A program made the position numbers and the translations under genes. From assembly GCA_902766265.1 (NCBI GenBank), contig CACXCY010000005.1, positions 1-7,608 on the forward strand: 7,608 nt of DNA. The letters run 5' to 3'. Shown piece by piece: positions 1-5,087 of this stretch (positions within the stretch are counted from its first letter, which is position 1; each line of letters opens with the position of its first letter). The notes beneath the pieces are model-generated. The model worked only from the letters and a program-made list of their open reading frames with translations, was not told the origin of the DNA and ran no database searches. The stretch comes from an uncultured Bacteroidota bacterium (GTDB taxonomy: Bacteria; Bacteroidota; Bacteroidia; Bacteroidales; P3).

Positions 1-174
1 CAGTCCGGTCTGGAGAACGGCATGATTCTGCTTGGCGAAGCCAGCTTTGAAGGCGGCCACTCCGGCTCGCCGGTGCTGTATATGGACGAGGAGGGTAACT
101 ACACGGTTGTAGGTATCGTCTCGGCCAAGTCGCAGAACTACGGCTTCATTGTGCCTATCTCACGTATCAAATAA
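1..174 (+). CDS. Trypsin-like serine peptidase, C-terminal fragment (5' end outside window)
   Basis: Frame 1 is open from the first base to the TAA at 172-174 and gives the last 57 residues of a protein. The visible part contains GGHSGSPV (fragment residues 18-25), which fits the GxSGxP box around the nucleophilic serine of chymotrypsin/HtrA-type peptidases; Ser21 (bases 61-63) would be the nucleophile. The following strands, with VVGIVSAKS and GFIVPISRI, match the usual beta-strand pattern after the active serine, ending in the I-P-I-S stretch common to trypsin-like peptidases that lack a PDZ domain. The catalytic His and Asp would lie upstream and cannot be checked, so activity is unproven. 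It ends 24 nt before the PP2C gene in the same direction, so it is probably the upstream member of the same operon. A trypsin-fold pseudo-enzyme is possible. The family call is moderately sure; the role is unknown. Confidence 0.65.
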   Translation, partial: QSGLENGMILLGEASFEGGHSGSPVLYMDEEGNYTVVGIVSAKSQNYGFIVPISRIK

Positions 175-198
175 AATAAAAAAGCAAGCACTGAGAAA

Positions 199-1419
199 AT
201 GTCAGCATTAACATTCAAGATAGCCGCCAAAACCGATGTGGGGTTGGTAAGGACGAACAATGAGGACAATTTGTGTGCCATTTCGAATCTGGATGTGAAG
301 GATTCGACGTGGGTGAACAACGACATCTGCCAGCTGGGGCGCAAAGGCGCCCTGCTGGTGGTTGCCGATGGAATGGGAGGAATGAATGCCGGCGAAGTGG
401 CATCGGAGATTGCCGTGTCGGTAGTGAAAGAGCGTTTCACGCACGAGGTGAGCGACGAGATCCTCAAGAGTGACGAAAGCATTGTGAAGTTCATGAACGA
501 GAGCATCGTCCTGGCCGACAACACCATCAAGAAAGAAGGCAAGCAGCGTCCCGAAGCCAAAGGCATGGGCACGACAATTGTGATAGCATGGCTGTATGAG
601 GGGAAACTGTTTGTCTCGTGGTGCGGCGACAGCCGAGCCTACATCTTCAATCCTTCCATGGGGTTGTTCCAGATTTCGAAGGACCACTCGTATGTGCAGG
701 AGTTGGTGGACAAGGGCATAGTGAAGCCCGAGGATGCTTTCGATTTCCCGGAGAGCAACGTCATCACACGTTGCCTGTCGCACTCGTCGCTGAAGGCAGA
801 GCCGAGCAATTTGGCCGAGCCTTACCGCGTGAATGAGGGCGACATTGTGATGCTGTGCACGGACGGGCTGAGTGGCATGATCCGCGACCACGAGATAGCC
901 CAGGTGATGGCCTCGCACACGGACAATATGTCGGAGTGTGTGGATGCCTTGATCGAGGCAGCCAAGGTGGCGTCGGGAGCCGACAATGTGACCGTGTGCC
1001 TGTGCCAGGTGCTGACCACAAAGAAGTCCATGAATCGTACGGACACTGTCGAGATTGACCTGACGAGCGCCACGGTGAACGAAAAGACTGATGCTGCAGT
1101 GAAGCAGGCCGTAAAGCAGACTGACACCAAGCAGCCTACAGCGGGCAGCGGGCAGCAGAAAGCGGTCAGCAACAAAAAAGGCGGTGGCAAGAAGATTAAG
1201 CTGATAGCTGTGTTGCTGACGCTGATAGTGATTCTCGCGGTTGCGGCAGTTTTGTTGTGGCCGAAGATGTTCGGCGGCGAGGAGACGGTTGTCGACACGT
1301 TGAACGACACAAAGCCAACGGCGATTGACACTACAGGGGAGGCTGAGAGTATTGTCGAAGAGATGACGTTGAATCCCCTTCCGGAGACGTTGACAGAGAA
1401 AAACGACTCGGCTCAGTAG
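199..1419 (+). CDS. Membrane-anchored PP2C-family Ser/Thr protein phosphatase
   Basis: This 406-residue protein is predicted to remove phosphate from Ser/Thr residues with a two-metal (Mn/Mg) centre, probably opposing the kinase encoded at 2325. The PP2C motifs appear in order: D13-V-G...R18...N21-E-D23, DGMGG at 57-61 (metal ligand D57), GMGTT 122-126, GDSRAY 143-148, DHS 162-164, CTDGLSGMI 220-228 (D222) and GADNVT 260-265 (D262). All expected metal-binding acidic residues are present, so it should be active. The catalytic domain ends near residue 272. A Thr/Lys/Gln-rich linker (273-334) leads to one membrane helix at about 335-354, preceded by a basic KKGGGKKIK patch that puts the catalytic domain in the cytoplasm. 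An acidic, Thr-rich tail of about 50 residues lies outside. The start is the only in-frame ATG after the stop of the upstream gene. Stand-alone bacterial PP2Cs are usually about 240-270 residues, so the anchored extension is an addition. Confidence 0.93.
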   Translation: MSALTFKIAAKTDVGLVRTNNEDNLCAISNLDVKDSTWVNNDICQLGRKGALLVVADGMGGMNAGEVASEIAVSVVKERFTHEVSDEILKSDESIVKFMNESIVLADNTIKKEGKQRPEAKGMGTTIVIAWLYEGKLFVSWCGDSRAYIFNPSMGLFQISKDHSYVQELVDKGIVKPEDAFDFPESNVITRCLSHSSLKAEPSNLAEPYRVNEGDIVMLCTDGLSGMIRDHEIAQVMASHTDNMSECVDALIEAAKVASGADNVTVCLCQVLTTKKSMNRTDTVEIDLTSATVNEKTDAAVKQAVKQTDTKQPTAGSGQQKAVSNKKGGGKKIKLIAVLLTLIVILAVAAVLLWPKMFGGEETVVDTLNDTKPTAIDTTGEAESIVEEMTLNPLPETLTEKNDSAQ

Positions 1420-1441
1420 TCAAGGAGCTTATGCTTTAAAT

Positions 1442-1449
1442 TAATTTTG
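1442..1449 (+). promoter_or_regulatory. Candidate Bacteroidota-type -7 promoter element before the FHA gene
   Basis: TAATTTTG fits the Bacteroides -7 consensus TAnnTTTG and sits 24 nt before the FHA gene start, which would leave a 5' leader of roughly 15-20 nt. I find no TTTG -33 box at the expected distance (about 1418-1424), and an E. coli-like TATAAT follows directly at 1451-1456. The gap is short and AT-rich, so a chance match is possible. If real, it would be an internal promoter allowing the FHA, kinase and downstream genes to be expressed apart from the peptidase and phosphatase. Confidence 0.3.
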
Positions 1450-1473
1450 GTATAATCATTAATAAAAAGAGAT

Positions 1474-2259
1474 ATGTATTTTACTGTAGGAAGAAATCCC
1501 CAAAGCAATATTGTTATCACGGGTTACGACGTGGTCAGTTTCGACCATGCCACATTGGAATATGAGGGTGGCCAGTGGCTGTTCATCGACGATAGCAGCA
1601 ATGGCTCGATAGTAAATGGCCAGTTGTATCACCATGCCAGTTGCCCCATTAAGCAAGGCGATGTGATTATGCTTGCCGGCGTATGCCCCCTGACGTGGGA
1701 CCGCATAACAGCCTTGGTACCCGAGGCACCCGCACAGCAGCAGCCGATAAACAGCCGTCCGACGCAGATGTATACGCCGCAGGTGGAACCTCAGCCTCAA
1801 TATCAGCAACCTCAGTACCAGCAGCCTCAGCCTCAGTACCAGCAGCCTCAGCCGCAACCGCAACCGGTGGGCAGACAACAGAACAGCGATTTGGACAGAA
1901 ACCTGGACAAATGGAACTGGGGCGCTTTCTGCCTGACATGGATATGGGGTGTGTTCAACAGTGCCTGGTGGATGCTTTTTGCCCTGTTGCCCATAGGAAA
2001 CATCGTGATGGCAATCATTGGTGGTATCAAGGGAACGCGTTGGGCCTGGGAAGGTGGCAACTGGAGAGAGGAAGACTATGAGCGTTTTGCCAGCAGACAG
2101 AAAGGATGGATGATTGCAGGCCTGATTATTCTCGGCCTTTCTGTGCTTTCCACCATCATGCTCTTCTCTTTCGCTTCGGCGCTTCTGTCTGCTCCTTTCG
2201 AGTTTTTCGATTTTCTTGACTTGGCCAGCGATTTAGATGATATTGACTTGCTCTTCTAA
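1474..2259 (+). CDS. FHA-domain membrane protein with Q/P/Y-rich linker
   Basis: This 261-residue protein is a predicted reader of phospho-threonine, likely binding the kinase, the phosphatase or a shared substrate. The FHA domain occupies about residues 1-82 at the extreme N-terminus: GRNPQSNIVI from G6-R7, VSFDHATL at 21-28 (S22, H25), SSNGSIVNG at 41-49 (N43, N48-G49) and IKQGDVIMLAG at 59-69. The residues that contact pThr in FHA folds (R7, S22, N43 by position) are present. Residues 83-136 form a Gln/Pro/Tyr-rich linker with tandem repeats. A tryptophan-rich module follows (KWNWGAFCLTWIWG at 146-159) with two hydrophobic stretches to about 187, then an amphipathic segment and another hydrophobic helix at about 212-238. 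The last 22 residues are rich in Asp, Leu and Phe. Topology of the C-terminus is uncertain because the number of spans (two or three) is unclear. The ATG is forced by an in-frame TAA at 1453-1455. It lies 54 nt after the phosphatase gene. Confidence 0.88.
   Translation: MYFTVGRNPQSNIVITGYDVVSFDHATLEYEGGQWLFIDDSSNGSIVNGQLYHHASCPIKQGDVIMLAGVCPLTWDRITALVPEAPAQQQPINSRPTQMYTPQVEPQPQYQQPQYQQPQPQYQQPQPQPQPVGRQQNSDLDRNLDKWNWGAFCLTWIWGVFNSAWWMLFALLPIGNIVMAIIGGIKGTRWAWEGGNWREEDYERFASRQKGWMIAGLIILGLSVLSTIMLFSFASALLSAPFEFFDFLDLASDLDDIDLLF
1810..1851 (+). repeat. Perfect 21-bp tandem duplication in the FHA linker
   Basis: Bases 1810-1830 and 1831-1851 are identical, giving two in-frame copies of the heptapeptide PQYQQPQ. 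Degenerate partial copies flank them (PQPQYQQ before, PQPQPQP after). The unit length is a multiple of three, so gain or loss of a copy would change linker length without breaking the frame. It separates the FHA head from the membrane module. Confidence 0.9.
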
Positions 2260-2283
2260 CATGTGATGAGTGGAGAGTGATTA

Positions 2284-2311
2284 TTTAAACTTTAAACCTT
2301 AGACTTTAAAC
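2284..2311 (+). repeat. Phased TTTAAAC heptamers upstream of the kinase gene
   Basis: TTTAAAC occurs at 2284-2290, 2291-2297 and 2305-2311; the fourth 7-bp slot (2298-2304) is divergent (CTTAGAC). The block fills the middle of the 65-nt gap between the FHA and kinase genes, 13 nt before the kinase start. TTTAAA is palindromic, so each unit could be read on either strand. There is no hairpin with a U-run typical of a terminator. It could be an operator, a leader element or simple AT-rich drift. Confidence 0.55.
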
Positions 2312-2324
2312 ATTCAGAACGGGA

Positions 2325-3521
2325 ATGGAACAGAACACGATATTTCACAATCGGTATAAGCTGAAGAAGCTTCTCGGACGAGGTCAGTTCTCGGAGGTGT
2401 GGCTTGCAGAAGACACCTCCACCAAAGTGGATGTGGCTTTGAAGATATATGCTCCGGGTACAGGTATGGACGACGACGGTGTTCAGATGCTCTCCAGGGA
2501 GTTTGCCTTGGTGGTGAACGCCTACCATGAGAACCTGCTGCGCCCCATCTTTTTCGATGTTTGCGACCGTAGACCCTATTTGGTGCTTCCTTATTGCAAG
2601 GATGGTAGTTGCTCCAAGCTCATAGGCAAGATGGATGAAGACCAGGCTTGGAAATTCATCCACGATGTCGCCGCAGGACTCGCCTGCCTCCACAGCTACA
2701 GCCCCGACCCCATTATCCATCAGGACATCAAGCCCGACAATATCATGATTGGCCCCAATGGCCAATATATGATTACCGACTTCGGCGTCAGCGCCCATTC
2801 CCGTTCGGCACTCCGCAAGAGTGTAGGCATGAATTATGTGGGTGCCGGCACAACAGCCTATATGGGACCGGAGCGTTTCAGCAAGGACAAGACCTCCATC
2901 AAGGCCAGCGACATCTATTCTCTGGGTGCCTCGGCCTATGAGATGGTCACCGGCATAGCGCCGTTCGACGACCATGGCGGACTGTTGCAGGCGCAGGGAG
3001 CCGAGATTCCGGACATCAAAGGGAATTTTTCGCCGGAGTTGAAATTCACCATCAAGAGCTGTCTGCACTTCAACCCGTGGGATCGCCCGTCGGCCGAGAC
3101 ATTGGCCCGTTGGGCTGAGACCCGTAAGCCGGACATGCCGGGTGGCGATAAGAATAAAGGCAGGTCGTCCAGTCTCTGGCTCTGGCCCACGGTCATAGGT
3201 GGGGGTCTGGCGGTGATAATCATTGTCGCAGCGCTGGCATTGGGCGGCGCCTTCACTTCAACTACAGACGCATCAACGTCGTATTCGGAAGAGAGTTATA
3301 AGCAGTATGTAGAAATGGTGCAAAACTGCAAATTCCACATTAACCGTGGTGAGATAAAGGAAGCCCAGAATCTGCTAAGTACCATTCAAATAATGGATCA
3401 GCGCCTTGGAAAGGAATTCCCGGAGCAGTATAATCAAGCTGGCGAGCTGGGAAAACTTATAGAAAAGAAAGCAGAGGAAGATAAAACAGATACAAAAACT
3501 AAAAAGGAACTAAAAAAATGA
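2325..3521 (+). CDS. Membrane-anchored Ser/Thr protein kinase (Hanks type, HQD variant)
   Basis: This 398-residue protein should phosphorylate Ser/Thr residues using ATP, with the domain facing the cytoplasm. The kinase fold spans about residues 11-265: glycine loop GRGQFSEV (18-25), VALK with ATP-anchoring K40, E59 in helix C, catalytic loop HQDIKPDN (132-139, base D134), metal-binding DFG (152-154), GTTAYMGPE (175-183, in place of the usual APE), DIYSLG (196-201) and the closing Arg in WDRPS (R254). All catalytic residues are present. The HRD arginine is Gln133, so it is a non-RD kinase. A linker (266-283) leads to one membrane helix at about 284-307. The outer tail (308-398) is helical, begins Ser/Thr-rich and ends in a Lys/Glu-rich stretch; it has no PASTA repeats. 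The ATG is the only start after an in-frame TAA at 2307-2309. The stop overlaps the next gene by 4 nt (ATGA). PP2C and FHA genes upstream are its natural partners. Confidence 0.94.
   Translation: MEQNTIFHNRYKLKKLLGRGQFSEVWLAEDTSTKVDVALKIYAPGTGMDDDGVQMLSREFALVVNAYHENLLRPIFFDVCDRRPYLVLPYCKDGSCSKLIGKMDEDQAWKFIHDVAAGLACLHSYSPDPIIHQDIKPDNIMIGPNGQYMITDFGVSAHSRSALRKSVGMNYVGAGTTAYMGPERFSKDKTSIKASDIYSLGASAYEMVTGIAPFDDHGGLLQAQGAEIPDIKGNFSPELKFTIKSCLHFNPWDRPSAETLARWAETRKPDMPGGDKNKGRSSSLWLWPTVIGGGLAVIIIVAALALGGAFTSTTDASTSYSEESYKQYVEMVQNCKFHINRGEIKEAQNLLSTIQIMDQRLGKEFPEQYNQAGELGKLIEKKAEEDKTDTKTKKELKK
3504..3518 (+). promoter_or_regulatory. SD-like AAGGA plus A-AAA-AAA heptamer at the kinase/zinc-ribbon junction
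   Basis: AAGGA at 3504-3508 lies 9 nt before the zinc-ribbon ATG (3518) and is the clearest SD-like sequence in the window. Directly before the kinase stop there are seven adenines (3512-3518) phased as A AAA AAA in the kinase frame, followed by TGA at 3519-3521. A -1 slip there would continue into the zinc-ribbon frame at its own ATG codon. The plain explanation is re-initiation or coupled start at the ATGA overlap; programmed frameshifting is a candidate alternative. Bacteroidota ribosomes often make little use of SD pairing, which tempers the SD reading. Confidence 0.45.
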
Positions 3522-4549
3522 AAAAGTACAGATGCACAAACTGTGATTACAAATGGGAGGCCCAAGACGAGCCTTTCGAGTGTCCCAAGTGTCATTCCGC
3601 CAACATCGAAAGTGGTAGTGGGGGAGGTTCTATGGGTGATGCCATGAAGAAATATTGGTGGGTAATTGTTGCTGCACTGGTGGTTGCTGCATTGGCTGTC
3701 TTCCTGCTGATGCCTAAGAATTCTACGGGAGTTCACGTAGATGCAAATACAGAAGATGGAATGATGACGGTGAAACTTACGGGTAAGCATGCTGGTGAGT
3801 ATGTCATTATGCTTAATAATGGAGAGAAACGTTTCGCAACCAGTCCCGATTCTACGGTTGCGGTTTTCACTGACCTGGTGGGCGAGTATGTTCTTGATCT
3901 TATCTATACAGGTACAGGCGAAACCCCTAAAGTGAGAGATTACGAAAAGAAATATGTTTTCCCCAATAAAATGGAGGCCACAATAGAGGATGAGTCGGAG
4001 AATCCCTCGATAGAAAATCTGGATGAAACGTTGGGGAGAACGACCAATAAGCCGGAAATCAGGAGGGTTATACCCACTCCTTCGCGCATCAGTAAGGGGG
4101 AAAGCTATAAAATTACCGTTGAACTTAGCAAGCAAGGATGTACGGTAGCAGAGGCAGAGTTTTCATTAGACAACAGTACATGGCAGAAATCGCCAGTCTT
4201 TACAGGTCTCGAACCCGGCAATTATGTCATCTATGCTCGCAATGCTTCCAATACGAAACTCACTCATAGTACGTCGATATTGCTTGATGAACCTGGTGCA
4301 GGAAAGTGCCTTTCTGAATCCGATGTTAATAAACTGCTTGAAGGCATAGCTAATTATGATGACAAGGCTCAGATCGAGTTAAAGAAATATGTAACCAATA
4401 GTACGCCGGTGAAAGGCGCGGAAGCTGATTTTATCACTACTGCCCAGGGACTTATCTCAGAAACATCGGGAGAACTAAAATATCGTGTCACTGCAGTACA
4501 GTGTAACGGAAAGAAAATAGAATCATTAACAGTTACCAAGATAAAATGA
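3518..4549 (+). CDS. Zinc-ribbon single-span membrane protein with extracytoplasmic beta domains
   Basis: This 343-residue protein starts with a rubredoxin-like zinc ribbon: C6-x2-C9 and C22-x2-C25, with the motif YRCTNC and FECPKC. A Gly/Ser-rich spacer and a KK pair lead to one membrane helix at about 46-65 (WWVIVAALVVAALAVFLLM), so the ribbon should be cytoplasmic and residues 67-343 outside. The outer part holds a beta-rich segment (about 72-148), an acidic linker (149-178), and a second beta domain (about 179-257) whose SLDNSTWQ...F-x-G-L-x-P-G-N-Y pattern resembles SprB-type/Ig-like repeats. The last 85 residues are mixed and unrecognised. The ribbon may sense or dock to the kinase; in TerY-P triads a zinc ribbon is associated with the kinase, which makes this position suggestive. 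It overlaps both neighbours by 4 nt (ATGA), implying coupled translation. Catalytic function is not expected. Confidence 0.85.
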   Translation: MKKYRCTNCDYKWEAQDEPFECPKCHSANIESGSGGGSMGDAMKKYWWVIVAALVVAALAVFLLMPKNSTGVHVDANTEDGMMTVKLTGKHAGEYVIMLNNGEKRFATSPDSTVAVFTDLVGEYVLDLIYTGTGETPKVRDYEKKYVFPNKMEATIEDESENPSIENLDETLGRTTNKPEIRRVIPTPSRISKGESYKITVELSKQGCTVAEAEFSLDNSTWQKSPVFTGLEPGNYVIYARNASNTKLTHSTSILLDEPGAGKCLSESDVNKLLEGIANYDDKAQIELKKYVTNSTPVKGAEADFITTAQGLISETSGELKYRVTAVQCNGKKIESLTVTKIK

Positions 4550-5085
4550 AGAAGATTGTTTTTTTCTCGATAATGGCGCTTTCGATGCTGACCTCCACAG
4601 TATGGGGCCAGGGAGTGTTGCATTTCGCTTACATTCGACAAGACAACTCGGTTGATGCCAGTAAGCTTGTTGAGGCTGTCAAAGCCTATGCTCAACAACA
4701 TCGTGGCGAAAATTTTGTGATATACTATAGTGATGTCCAGCCCATCTTTATGGATCAGAGTGATTATAACGAGGGAGAATTGACGGGTGCTATTACTAGC
4801 CGAAACTCTACTATTTCTATGATGCCTATCCGTGAAATTGACAAGGTGAGCGAAGTGCTGGAAAGGTATCAGTACAATAAGGTGGAGTTCGAGTGTCTTG
4901 TAGGACCCCAGTTCTTTGAAAATGGTTACCACAATACTTTTATTGCTCGCTTCCTTTTGGCAAATCGTCTGAACGATGCTGCCAAAATAACTCTTTTTTA
5001 TCGTTCTTGTGGTGGCTCCTTCAGCAATGTTAATATGGAGTTTCTGGATAGGTATAGTATTAATGTTGAACCAATTATTCGATAG
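4546..5085 (+). CDS. Small exported protein of unknown family
   Basis: I do not recognise this 179-residue protein. It opens with a signal peptide (MKK, hydrophobic core 4-19, probable cleavage after VWG at residue 21, mature start Gln-Gly), so it should be periplasmic. There is no lipobox cysteine. The mature part alternates predicted strands and helices: LHFAYIRQD (25-33), a helix at about 37-50, NFVIYYSD (55-62), a helical stretch around 97-110, VEFECLVGP and ITLFYRSCGG. This pattern suggests a small alpha/beta domain of Rossmann or vWA-like order, but no MIDAS motif is visible. Two cysteines occur in the mature chain, one in each late strand, and could pair. It overlaps the zinc-ribbon gene by 4 nt and ends 2 nt before the vWA gene, so it is very likely made together with that protein and may be its partner. 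Confidence 0.82.
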   Translation: MKKIVFFSIMALSMLTSTVWGQGVLHFAYIRQDNSVDASKLVEAVKAYAQQHRGENFVIYYSDVQPIFMDQSDYNEGELTGAITSRNSTISMMPIREIDKVSEVLERYQYNKVEFECLVGPQFFENGYHNTFIARFLLANRLNDAAKITLFYRSCGGSFSNVNMEFLDRYSINVEPIIR

Positions 5086-5087
5086 AT

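Noticed and set aside
208..918. Long open frame on the - strand opposite the phosphatase gene
   Set aside because: It lies entirely inside the PP2C gene, whose motifs are complete. The translated product is His/Arg/Val-rich with no recognisable motif, as expected from the reverse strand of a GC-rich gene.
1420..1473. Possible terminator between phosphatase and FHA genes
   Set aside because: The 54-nt gap is AT-rich but has no GC-rich inverted repeat followed by a T-run, so no intrinsic terminator is supported.
1683..2081. Alternative + frame within the FHA gene rich in Ala/Ser/Thr
   Set aside because: It arises from the CAG/CCT repeats read in another frame and lies inside a gene with a well-supported FHA domain.
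2292..3068. Long open frame on the - strand opposite the kinase gene
   Set aside because: It is antisense to the conserved kinase domain and has no recognisable domain; treated as a shadow.
4538..4549. Possible second frameshift site at the zinc-ribbon/small protein ATGA overlap
   Set aside because: The heptamer before the stop is not of X-XXY-YYZ form (only four adenines), so simple coupled initiation explains it.
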